A stretch of 64,000 bases of DNA from assembly GCA_034766995.1 (NCBI GenBank), contig CM068317.1, forward strand, positions 35,179,428 through 35,243,427, written 5' to 3'. Position numbers and translations under genes: made by a program. Source of the DNA: Acanthacorydalis orientalis (taxonomy: Eukaryota; Arthropoda; Insecta; Megaloptera; Corydalidae). Below the pieces are notes generated by a model. It was not told where the DNA came from and did no database searches. It saw nothing but the letters and a program-made list of their open reading frames with translations. Shown piece by piece: positions 1 to 13,400 of the stretch (positions within the stretch are counted from its first letter, which is position 1; every line of letters begins with the position of its first letter).

Positions 1-840
1 TACTTGAGTCAAAATTGACATCGGTTTATAATAGATACCGAAAAATCACAAAAACCGCCAAAAATTAACAAAAATAAAGGTTTTTCATGGCTAAAAGATC
101 CAAAATGCTATAAAAATGGCAACTATTTCATACTATTCGATGCGTATTTTAATATACTATATCATACAAGAGTCAAAATTAACATCGGTTCATAATAGAT
201 ACCAAAAAAGTCACAAAAACCGCGAAAAATTCGCGAAATTTAAGGTTTTTCATGCCTAAAATATCCAAAATGTTAAAAAAGTGGCAACTATTTCATACTA
301 TCCGATGCCTATTTTAATGTTCTATATCATAAATGAGACAAAAATAACATCGGTTCATAATGGATACCGAAAAAGTTACAAAAACCGCGAAATATCCGCA
401 AAATATCCGCAAAAAAAAAACGTTTTTCTTGCTTAAAATATCCAAAATGTAAAAAAAATTACAAAAATTTCATACTGTTCGATGCGTATTTTAATGTTCT
501 ATATCATAAGATAATAATAAATAACAAAAAATAACGAAAAACCCCCAAAAATCGCATTTTTCTGGATTTTGCGGATATGCGGATATGGCGGATACGCAAA
601 AATAAACGTTTTTCTTGCTTAAAATAGCCAAAATGTAAAAAAATGACAAAAATTTCATACTGTTAGATGCGTATTCTCATGTTCTATAGCATAAGATAAT
701 AATAAATACCAAAAATAACTCAAAAACCCCCCAAAATCGCATTTTTATGGATTTTGCGGATATGCGGATATGGCGGATACGCAAAAATAAACGTTTTTCT
801 TGCTTAAAATAGCCAAAATGTAAAAAAAATGACAAAAATT

Positions 841-1235
841 TCATACTGTTCGATGCGTATTCTCATGTTCTATATCATAAGATAATAATAAATGCAAAAA
901 ATAACTCAAAAACCCCCCAAAATCGCATTTTTCTGGATTTTGCGGATATGCGGATATGGCGGATACGCGGATATGGCGGATATTGCGGATATGGCGGATA
1001 TGATATCCGCCGCGGATATGATATCCGCCGCGGATATGGTATCCGCCGCGGATATGATATCCGCCGCGGATATGATATCCGCCGTATCCGCCATATCCGT
1101 AATATCCGCGTATCCGCCATATCCGCATATCCGCAAAATCCAGAAAAATGCGATTTTGGGGGGTTTTTGAGTTATTTTTGGCATTTATTATTATCTTATG
1201 ATATAGAACATGAGAATACGCATCGAACAGTATGA
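841..1235. repeat. GC-rich palindromic core of satellite 1 unit (repeated in every unit)
   Basis: The centre of each higher-order unit is a near-perfect inverted repeat. Arms contain GCGGATATGGCGGATAC-type repeats, and the middle holds four tandem copies of the dyad GATATCCGCCGCGGATAT with one GATATGGTATCC variant. Equivalent forward cores are at 3312-3706, 5969-6363, 8439-8833, 11096-11490, 13567-13961, 16038-16432, 18604-18998 and 24288-24682. An inverted one is at 21818-22212. It is strikingly CpG-rich compared with the AT-rich surroundings. A single strand could fold into a long hairpin or cruciform. Confidence 0.9.
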
Positions 1236-1289
1236 AATTTTTGTCATTTTTTTTACATTTTGGCTATTTTAAGCAAGAAAAACGTTTAT

Positions 1290-1475
1290 TTTTGCGTATC
1301 CGCCATATCCGCATATCCGCAAAATCCAGAAAAATGCGATTTTGGGGGGTTTTTGAGTTATTTTTGGTATTTATTATTATCTTATGATATAGAACATGAG
1401 AATACGCATCGAACAGTATGAAATTTTTGTCATTTTTTTTACATTTTGGCTATTTTAAGCAAGAAAAACGTTTAT
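1290..1475. repeat. 186-bp satellite submodule (example copy; variable copy number)
   Basis: One module runs from GTATCCGCCATATCCGCATA through a G-run (GGGGGG), TTATTATTATCTTATGATAT and CATGAGAATACGCATCGAAC to AAGCAAGAAAAACGTTTATT, then restarts. In forward units three inverted copies lie left of the core. Three copies (2471-bp units) or four copies (2657-bp units) lie right of it. Copy number of this block is the main source of unit-length variation here, and it expands greatly in 24.6-28.3 kb. Borders are approximate because the array has no natural start. Confidence 0.85.
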
Positions 1476-4400
1476 TTTTGCGTATCCGCCATATCCGCAT
1501 ATCCGCAAAATCCAGAAAAATGCGATTTTGGGGAGTTTTTGAGTTATTTTTGGTATTTATTATTATCTTATGATATAGAACATGAGAATACGCATCGAAC
1601 AGTATGAAATTTTTGTCATTTTTTTTACATTTTGGATATTTTAAGCAAGAAAAACGTTTATTTTTGCGGATGTTTTGCGGATATTTCGAGGTTTTTGTCA
1701 CTTTTTCGGTATCAATTATGAACCTATGTTAATTTTGTCTCTTTTACGATATAGAACATGAGAATACGCATCGAACGGTATGAAATAGTTGCTAGTTTTA
1801 TAACATTTTGCATATTTTATGAAGGAATAACGGAAATTTTTGCAGATATTTTGCGGTTTTTTTGATATTTCCGACATTTATTATGGACCGATGTTAATTT
1901 TGTCTAGAAATATACATAAAGCATTAAAAGACGAATCGACCAGTATTAACTAGTTACCAAAATATCCTACATATCAACAAAATAAACCATATCCGCCATA
2001 TCCTCAATATGCGCCATATCCGCAATATATAAAATATCCAAATTGTTTTAAAAATGGCAACTATTTCATACCGGTCGATGCGTATATAATTGTTCTATAT
2101 CATATCTTATTTAAAATTAATATCAGTCCATAAAATATGTAGGAAATATCAAATAAACTGCAAAAAATCACATTTTTTTGATATTGCGGATAATGCGGAT
2201 ATTTCGTATATGGTGGATATTACGGATATTGCTTATTTTGTGGCTATGTAGGATAATTTGGCAACTAATTAATACTGGTCGATTCGTCTTTTAATGCTTT
2301 ATGTATATTTCCAGACTTAATTAATATCTGTCCGTAATAAATGTCGGAAATATCATAAAAACCGCAAAAAATCAGCAAAAATTACAGTTTTTCCTTCATA
2401 AAATACCCAAAATGTTATAAAACTAGCAACTATTTCATACTGTTCTATGCGTTATTTAATGTTCTATTTCATACTTGAGTCAAAATTGACATCGGTTTAT
2501 AATAGATACCGAAAAATCACAAAAACCGCCAAAAATTAACAAAAATAAAGGTTTTTCATGGCTAAAAGATCCAAAATGCTATAAAAATGGCAACTATTTC
2601 ATACTATTCGATGCGTATTTTAATATACTATATCATACAAGAGTCAAAATTAACATCGGTTCATAATAGATACCAAAAAAGTCACAAAAACCGCGAAAAA
2701 TTCGCGAAATTTAAGGTTTTTCATGCCTAAAATATCCAAAATGTTAAAAAAGTGGCAACTATTTCATACTATCCGATGCCTATTTTAATGTTCTATATCA
2801 TAAATGAGACAAAAATAACATCGGTTCATAATGGATACCGAAAAAGTTACAAAAACCGCGAAATATCCGCAAAATATCCGCAAAAAAAAAACGTTTTTCT
2901 TGCTTAAAATATCCAAAATGTAAAAAAAATTACAAAAATTTCATACTGTTCGATGCGTATTTTAATGTTCTATATCATAAGATAATAATAAATAACAAAA
3001 AATAACGAAAAACCCCCAAAAATCGCATTTTTCTGGATTTTGCGGATATGCGGATATGGCGGATACGCAAAAATAAACGTTTTTCTTGCTTAAAATAGCC
3101 AAAATGTAAAAAAATGACAAAAATTTCATACTGTTAGATGCGTATTCTCATGTTCTATAGCATAAGATAATAATAAATACCAAAAATAACTCAAAAACCC
3201 CCCAAAATCGCATTTTTATGGATTTTGCGGATATGCGGATATGGCGGATACGCAAAAATAAACGTTTTTCTTGCTTAAAATAGCCAAAATGTAAAAAAAA
3301 TGACAAAAATTTCATACTGTTCGATGCGTATTCTCATGTTCTATATCATAAGATAATAATAAATGCAAAAAATAACTCAAAAACCCCCCAAAATCGCATT
3401 TTTCTGGATTTTGCGGATATGCGGATATGGCGGATACGCGGATATGGCGGATATTGCGGATATGGCGGATATGATATCCGCCGCGGATATGATATCCGCC
3501 GCGGATATGGTATCCGCCGCGGATATGATATCCGCCGCGGATATGATATCCGCCGTATCCGCCATATCCGTAATATCCGCGTATCCGCCATATCCGCATA
3601 TCCGCAAAATCCAGAAAAATGCGATTTTGGGGGGTTTTTGAGTTATTTTTGGCATTTATTATTATCTTATGATATAGAACATGAGAATACGCATCGAACA
3701 GTATGAAATTTTTGTCATTTTTTTTACATTTTGGCTATTTTAAGCAAGAAAAACGTTTATTTTTGCGTATCCGCCATATCCGCATATCCGCAAAATCCAG
3801 AAAAATGCGATTTTGGGGGGTTTTTGAGTTATTTTTGGTATTTATTATTATCTTATGATATAGAACATGAGAATACGCATCGAACAGTATGAAATTTTTG
3901 TCATTTTTTTTACATTTTGGCTATTTTAAGCAAGAAAAACGTTTATTTTTGCGTATCCGCCATATCCGCATATCCGCAAAATCCAGAAAAATGCGATTTT
4001 GGGGGGTTTTTGAGTTATTTTTGGTATTTATTATTATCTTATGATATAGAACATGAGAATACGCATCGAACAGTATGAAATTTTTGTCATTTTTTTTACA
4101 TTTTGGCTATTTTAAGCAAGAAAAACGTTTATTTTTGCGTATCCGCCATATCCGCATATCCGCAAAATCCAGAAAAATGCGATTTTGGGGAGTTTTTGAG
4201 TTATTTTTGGTATTTATTATTATCTTATGATATAGAACATGAGAATACGCATCGAACAGTATGAAATTTTTGTCATTTTTTTTACATTTTGGATATTTTA
4301 AGCAAGAAAAACGTTTATTTTTGCGGATGTTTTGCGGATATTTCGAGGTTTTTGTCACTTTTTCGGTATCAATTATGAACCTATGTTAATTTTGTCTCTT

Positions 4401-7400
4401 TTACGATATAGAACATGAGAATACGCATCGAACGGTATGAAATAGTTGCTAGTTTTATAACATTTTGCATATTTTATGAAGGAATAACGGAAATTTTTGC
4501 AGATATTTTGCGGTTTTTTTGATATTTCCGACATTTATTATGGACCGATGTTAATTTTGTCTAGAAATATACATAAAGCATTAAAAGACGAATCGACCAG
4601 TATTAACTAGTTACCAAAATATCCTACATATCAACAAAATAAACCATATCCGCCATATCCTCAATATGCGCCATATCCGCAATATATAAAATATCCAAAT
4701 TGTTTTAAAAATGGCAACTATTTCATACCGGTCGATGCGTATATAATTGTTCTATATCATATCTTATTTAAAATTAATATCAGTCCATAAAATATGTAGG
4801 AAATATCAAATAAACTGCAAAAAATCACATTTTTTTGATATTGCGGATAATGCGGATATTTCGTATATGGTGGATATTACGGATATTGCTTATTTTGTGG
4901 CTATGTAGGATAATTTGGCAACTAATTAATACTGGTCGATTCGTCTTTTAATGCTTTATGTATATTTCCAGACTTAATTAATATCTGTCCGTAATAAATG
5001 TCGGAAATATCATAAAAACCGCAAAAAATCAGCAAAAATTACAGTTTTTCCTTCATAAAATACCCAAAATGTTATAAAACTAGCAACTATTTCATACTGT
5101 TCTATGCGTTATTTAATGTTCTATTTCATACTTGAGTCAAAATTGACATCGGTTTATAATAGATACCGAAAAATCACAAAAACCGCCAAAAATTAACAAA
5201 AATAAAGGTTTTTCATGGCTAAAAGATCCAAAATGCTATAAAAATGGCAACTATTTCATACTATTCGATGCGTATTTTAATATACTATATCATACAAGAG
5301 TCAAAATTAACATCGGTTCATAATAGATACCAAAAAAGTCACAAAAACCGCGAAAAATTCGCGAAATTTAAGGTTTTTCATGCCTAAAATATCCAAAATG
5401 TTAAAAAAGTGGCAACTATTTCATACTATCCGATGCCTATTTTAATGTTCTATATCATAAATGAGACAAAAATAACATCGGTTCATAATGGATACCGAAA
5501 AAGTTACAAAAACCGCGAAATATCCGCAAAATATCCGCAAAAAAAAAACGTTTTTCTTGCTTAAAATATCCAAAATGTAAAAAAAATTACAAAAATTTCA
5601 TACTGTTCGATGCGTATTTTAATGTTCTATATCATAAGATAATAATAAATAACAAAAAATAACGAAAAACCCCCAAAAATCGCATTTTTCTGGATTTTGC
5701 GGATATGCGGATATGGCGGATACGCAAAAATAAACGTTTTTCTTGCTTAAAATAGCCAAAATGTAAAAAAATGACAAAAATTTCATACTGTTAGATGCGT
5801 ATTCTCATGTTCTATAGCATAAGATAATAATAAATACCAAAAATAACTCAAAAACCCCCCAAAATCGCATTTTTATGGATTTTGCGGATATGCGGATATG
5901 GCGGATACGCAAAAATAAACGTTTTTCTTGCTTAAAATAGCCAAAATGTAAAAAAAATGACAAAAATTTCATACTGTTCGATGCGTATTCTCATGTTCTA
6001 TATCATAAGATAATAATAAATGCAAAAAATAACTCAAAAACCCCCCAAAATCGCATTTTTCTGGATTTTGCGGATATGCGGATATGGCGGATACGCGGAT
6101 ATGGCGGATATTGCGGATATGGCGGATATGATATCCGCCGCGGATATGATATCCGCCGCGGATATGGTATCCGCCGCGGATATGATATCCGCCGCGGATA
6201 TGATATCCGCCGTATCCGCCATATCCGTAATATCCGCGTATCCGCCATATCCGCATATCCGCAAAATCCAGAAAAATGCGATTTTGGGGGGTTTTTGAGT
6301 TATTTTTGGCATTTATTATTATCTTATGATATAGAACATGAGAATACGCATCGAACAGTATGAAATTTTTGTCATTTTTTTTACATTTTGGCTATTTTAA
6401 GCAAGAAAAACGTTTATTTTTGCGTATCCGCCATATCCGCATATCCGCAAAATCCAGAAAAATGCGATTTTGGGGGGTTTTTGAGTTATTTTTGGTATTT
6501 ATTATTATCTTATGATATAGAACATGAGAATACGCATCGAACAGTATGAAATTTTTGTCATTTTTTTTACATTTTGGCTATTTTAAGCAAGAAAAACGTT
6601 TATTTTTGCGTATCCGCCATATCCGCATATCCGCAAAATCCAGAAAAATGCGATTTTGGGGAGTTTTTGAGTTATTTTTGGTATTTATTATTATCTTATG
6701 ATATAGAACATGAGAATACGCATCGAACAGTATGAAATTTTTGTCATTTTTTTTACATTTTGGATATTTTAAGCAAGAAAAACGTTTATTTTTGCGGATG
6801 TTTTGCGGATATTTCGAGGTTTTTGTCACTTTTTCGGTATCAATTATGAACCTATGTTAATTTTGTCTCTTTTACGATATAGAACATGAGAATACGCATC
6901 GAACGGTATGAAATAGTTGCTAGTTTTATAACATTTTGCATATTTTATGAAGGAATAACGGAAATTTTTGCAGATATTTTGCGGTTTTTTTGATATTTCC
7001 GACATTTATTATGGACCGATGTTAATTTTGTCTAGAAATATACATAAAGCATTAAAAGACGAATCGACCAGTATTAACTAGTTACCAAAATATCCTACAT
7101 ATCAACAAAATAAACCATATCCGCCATATCCTCAATATGCGCCATATCCGCAATATATAAAATATCCAAATTGTTTTAAAAATGGCAACTATTTCATACC
7201 GGTCGATGCGTATATAATTGTTCTATATCATATCTTATTTAAAATTAATATCAGTCCATAAAATATGTAGGAAATATCAAATAAACTGCAAAAAATCACA
7301 TTTTTTTGATATTGCGGATAATGCGGATATTTCGTATATGGTGGATATTACGGATATTGCTTATTTTGTGGCTATGTAGGATAATTTGGCAACTAATTAA

Positions 7401-10400
7401 TACTGGTCGATTCGTCTTTTAATGCTTTATGTATATTTCCAGACTTAATTAATATCTGTCCGTAATAAATGTCGGAAATATCATAAAAACCGCAAAAAAT
7501 CAGCAAAAATTACAGTTTTTCCTTCATAAAATACCCAAAATGTTATAAAACTAGCAACTATTTCATACTGTTCTATGCGTTATTTAATGTTCTATTTCAT
7601 ACTTGAGTCAAAATTGACATCGGTTTATAATAGATACCGAAAAATCACAAAAACCGCCAAAAATTAACAAAAATAAAGGTTTTTCATGGCTAAAAGATCC
7701 AAAATGCTATAAAAATGGCAACTATTTCATACTATTCGATGCGTATTTTAATATACTATATCATACAAGAGTCAAAATTAACATCGGTTCATAATAGATA
7801 CCAAAAAAGTCACAAAAACCGCGAAAAATTCGCGAAATTTAAGGTTTTTCATGCCTAAAATATCCAAAATGTTAAAAAAGTGGCAACTATTTCATACTAT
7901 CCGATGCCTATTTTAATGTTCTATATCATAAATGAGACAAAAATAACATCGGTTCATAATGGATACCGAAAAAGTTACAAAAACCGCGAAATATCCGCAA
8001 AATATCCGCAAAAAAAAACGTTTTTCTTGCTTAAAATATCCAAAATGTAAAAAAAATTACAAAAATTTCATACTGTTCGATGCGTATTTTAATGTTCTAT
8101 ATCATAAGATAATAATAAATAACAAAAAATAACGAAAAACCCCCAAAAATCGCATTTTTCTGGATTTTGCGGATATGCGGATATGGCGGATACGCAAAAA
8201 TAAACGTTTTTCTTGCTTAAAATAGCCAAAATGTAAAAAAATGACAAAAATTTCATACTGTTAGATGCGTATTCTCATGTTCTATAGCATAAGATAATAA
8301 TAAATACCAAAAATAACTCAAAAACCCCCCAAAATCGCATTTTTATGGATTTTGCGGATATGCGGATATGGCGGATACGCAAAAATAAACGTTTTTCTTG
8401 CTTAAAATAGCCAAAATGTAAAAAAAATGACAAAAATTTCATACTGTTCGATGCGTATTCTCATGTTCTATATCATAAGATAATAATAAATGCAAAAAAT
8501 AACTCAAAAACCCCCCAAAATCGCATTTTTCTGGATTTTGCGGATATGCGGATATGGCGGATACGCGGATATGGCGGATATTGCGGATATGGCGGATATG
8601 ATATCCGCCGCGGATATGATATCCGCCGCGGATATGGTATCCGCCGCGGATATGATATCCGCCGCGGATATGATATCCGCCGTATCCGCCATATCCGTAA
8701 TATCCGCGTATCCGCCATATCCGCATATCCGCAAAATCCAGAAAAATGCGATTTTGGGGGGTTTTTGAGTTATTTTTGGCATTTATTATTATCTTATGAT
8801 ATAGAACATGAGAATACGCATCGAACAGTATGAAATTTTTGTCATTTTTTTTACATTTTGGCTATTTTAAGCAAGAAAAACGTTTATTTTTGCGTATCCG
8901 CCATATCCGCATATCCGCAAAATCCAGAAAAATGCGATTTTGGGGGGTTTTTGAGTTATTTTTGGTATTTATTATTATCTTATGATATAGAACATGAGAA
9001 TACGCATCGAACAGTATGAAATTTTTGTCATTTTTTTTACATTTTGGCTATTTTAAGCAAGAAAAACGTTTATTTTTGCGTATCCGCCATATCCGCATAT
9101 CCGCAAAATCCAGAAAAATGCGATTTTGGGGGGTTTTTGAGTTATTTTTGGTATTTATTATTATCTTATGATATAGAACATGAGAATACGCATCGAACAG
9201 TATGAAATTTTTGTCATTTTTTTTACATTTTGGCTATTTTAAGCAAGAAAAACGTTTATTTTTGCGTATCCGCCATATCCGCATATCCGCAAAATCCAGA
9301 AAAATGCGATTTTGGGGAGTTTTTGAGTTATTTTTGGTATTTATTATTATCTTATGATATAGAACATGAGAATACGCATCGAACAGTATGAAATTTTTGT
9401 CATTTTTTTTACATTTTGGATATTTTAAGCAAGAAAAACGTTTATTTTTGCGGATGTTTTGCGGATATTTCGAGGTTTTTGTCACTTTTTCGGTATCAAT
9501 TATGAACCTATGTTAATTTTGTCTCTTTTACGATATAGAACATGAGAATACGCATCGAACGGTATGAAATAGTTGCTAGTTTTATAACATTTTGCATATT
9601 TTATGAAGGAATAACGGAAATTTTTGCAGATATTTTGCGGTTTTTTTGATATTTCCGACATTTATTATGGACCGATGTTAATTTTGTCTAGAAATATACA
9701 TAAAGCATTAAAAGACGAATCGACCAGTATTAACTAGTTACCAAAATATCCTACATATCAACAAAATAAACCATATCCGCCATATCCTCAATATGCGCCA
9801 TATCCGCAATATATAAAATATCCAAATTGTTTTAAAAATGGCAACTATTTCATACCGGTCGATGCGTATATAATTGTTCTATATCATATCTTATTTAAAA
9901 TTAATATCAGTCCATAAAATATGTAGGAAATATCAAATAAACTGCAAAAAATCACATTTTTTTGATATTGCGGATAATGCGGATATTTCGTATATGGTGG
10001 ATATTACGGATATTGCTTATTTTGTGGCTATGTAGGATAATTTGGCAACTAATTAATACTGGTCGATTCGTCTTTTAATGCTTTATGTATATTTCCAGAC
10101 TTAATTAATATCTGTCCGTAATAAATGTCGGAAATATCATAAAAACCGCAAAAAATCAGCAAAAATTACAGTTTTTCCTTCATAAAATACCCAAAATGTT
10201 ATAAAACTAGCAACTATTTCATACTGTTCTATGCGTTATTTAATGTTCTATTTCATACTTGAGTCAAAATTGACATCGGTTTATAATAGATACCGAAAAA
10301 TCACAAAAACCGCCAAAAATTAACAAAAATAAAGGTTTTTCATGGCTAAAAGATCCAAAATGCTATAAAAATGGCAACTATTTCATACTATTCGATGCGT

Positions 10401-13400
10401 ATTTTAATATACTATATCATACAAGAGTCAAAATTAACATCGGTTCATAATAGATACCAAAAAAGTCACAAAAACCGCGAAAAATTCGCGAAATTTAAGG
10501 TTTTTCATGCCTAAAATATCCAAAATGTTAAAAAAGTGGCAACTATTTCATACTATCCGATGCCTATTTTAATGTTCTATATCATAAATGAGACAAAAAT
10601 AACATCGGTTCATAATGGATACCGAAAAAGTTACAAAAACCGCGAAATATCCGCAAAATATCCGCAAAAAAAAAACGTTTTTCTTGCTTAAAATATCCAA
10701 AATGTAAAAAAAATTACAAAAATTTCATACTGTTCGATGCGTATTTTAATGTTCTATATCATAAGATAATAATAAATAACAAAAAATAACGAAAAACCCC
10801 CAAAAATCGCATTTTTCTGGATTTTGCGGATATGCGGATATGGCGGATACGCAAAAATAAACGTTTTTCTTGCTTAAAATAGCCAAAATGTAAAAAAATG
10901 ACAAAAATTTCATACTGTTAGATGCGTATTCTCATGTTCTATAGCATAAGATAATAATAAATACCAAAAATAACTCAAAAACCCCCCAAAATCGCATTTT
11001 TATGGATTTTGCGGATATGCGGATATGGCGGATACGCAAAAATAAACGTTTTTCTTGCTTAAAATAGCCAAAATGTAAAAAAAATGACAAAAATTTCATA
11101 CTGTTCGATGCGTATTCTCATGTTCTATATCATAAGATAATAATAAATGCAAAAAATAACTCAAAAACCCCCCAAAATCGCATTTTTCTGGATTTTGCGG
11201 ATATGCGGATATGGCGGATACGCGGATATGGCGGATATTGCGGATATGGCGGATATGATATCCGCCGCGGATATGATATCCGCCGCGGATATGGTATCCG
11301 CCGCGGATATGATATCCGCCGCGGATATGATATCCGCCGTATCCGCCATATCCGTAATATCCGCGTATCCGCCATATCCGCATATCCGCAAAATCCAGAA
11401 AAATGCGATTTTGGGGGGTTTTTGAGTTATTTTTGGCATTTATTATTATCTTATGATATAGAACATGAGAATACGCATCGAACAGTATGAAATTTTTGTC
11501 ATTTTTTTTACATTTTGGCTATTTTAAGCAAGAAAAACGTTTATTTTTGCGTATCCGCCATATCCGCATATCCGCAAAATCCAGAAAAATGCGATTTTGG
11601 GGGGTTTTTGAGTTATTTTTGGTATTTATTATTATCTTATGATATAGAACATGAGAATACGCATCGAACAGTATGAAATTTTTGTCATTTTTTTTACATT
11701 TTGGCTATTTTAAGCAAGAAAAACGTTTATTTTTGCGTATCCGCCATATCCGCATATCCGCAAAATCCAGAAAAATGCGATTTTGGGGAGTTTTTGAGTT
11801 ATTTTTGGTATTTATTATTATCTTATGATATAGAACATGAGAATACGCATCGAACAGTATGAAATTTTTGTCATTTTTTTTACATTTTGGATATTTTAAG
11901 CAAGAAAAACGTTTATTTTTGCGGATGTTTTGCGGATATTTCGAGGTTTTTGTCACTTTTTCGGTATCAATTATGAACCTATGTTAATTTTGTCTCTTTT
12001 ACGATATAGAACATGAGAATACGCATCGAACGGTATGAAATAGTTGCTAGTTTTATAACATTTTGCATATTTTATGAAGGAATAACGGAAATTTTTGCAG
12101 ATATTTTGCGGTTTTTTTGATATTTCCGACATTTATTATGGACCGATGTTAATTTTGTCTAGAAATATACATAAAGCATTAAAAGACGAATCGACCAGTA
12201 TTAACTAGTTACCAAAATATCCTACATATCAACAAAATAAACCATATCCGCCATATCCTCAATATGCGCCATATCCGCAATATATAAAATATCCAAATTG
12301 TTTTAAAAATGGCAACTATTTCATACCGGTCGATGCGTATATAATTGTTCTATATCATATCTTATTTAAAATTAATATCAGTCCATAAAATATGTAGGAA
12401 ATATCAAATAAACTGCAAAAAATCACATTTTTTTGATATTGCGGATAATGCGGATATTTCGTATATGGTGGATATTACGGATATTGCTTATTTTGTGGCT
12501 ATGTAGGATAATTTGGCAACTAATTAATACTGGTCGATTCGTCTTTTAATGCTTTATGTATATTTCCAGACTTAATTAATATCTGTCCGTAATAAATGTC
12601 GGAAATATCATAAAAACCGCAAAAAATCAGCAAAAATTACAGTTTTTCCTTCATAAAATACCCAAAATGTTATAAAACTAGCAACTATTTCATACTGTTC
12701 TATGCGTTATTTAATGTTCTATTTCATACTTGAGTCAAAATTGACATCGGTTTATAATAGATACCGAAAAATCACAAAAACCGCCAAAAATTAACAAAAA
12801 TAAAGGTTTTTCATGGCTAAAAGATCCAAAATGCTATAAAAATGGCAACTATTTCATACTATTCGATGCGTATTTTAATATACTATATCATACAAGAGTC
12901 AAAATTAACATCGGTTCATAATAGATACCAAAAAAGTCACAAAAACCGCGAAAAATTCGCGAAATTTAAGGTTTTTCATGCCTAAAATATCCAAAATGTT
13001 AAAAAAGTGGCAACTATTTCATACTATCCGATGCCTATTTTAATGTTCTATATCATAAATGAGACAAAAATAACATCGGTTCATAATGGATACCGAAAAA
13101 GTTACAAAAACCGCGAAATATCCGCAAAATATCCGCAAAAAAAAAACGTTTTTCTTGCTTAAAATATCCAAAATGTAAAAAAAATTACAAAAATTTCATA
13201 CTGTTCGATGCGTATTTTAATGTTCTATATCATAAGATAATAATAAATAACAAAAAATAACGAAAAACCCCCAAAAATCGCATTTTTCTGGATTTTGCGG
13301 ATATGCGGATATGGCGGATACGCAAAAATAAACGTTTTTCTTGCTTAAAATAGCCAAAATGTAAAAAAATGACAAAAATTTCATACTGTTAGATGCGTAT

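Noticed and set aside
841..1235. Overlapping open frames on both strands at every core (GYGGY, DIRRGY, SYPRRI proteins)
   Set aside because: They are translations of the GCGGATAT repeat in several frames and strands, occur identically in every satellite unit, and have no domain or start context. They are repeat by-products.
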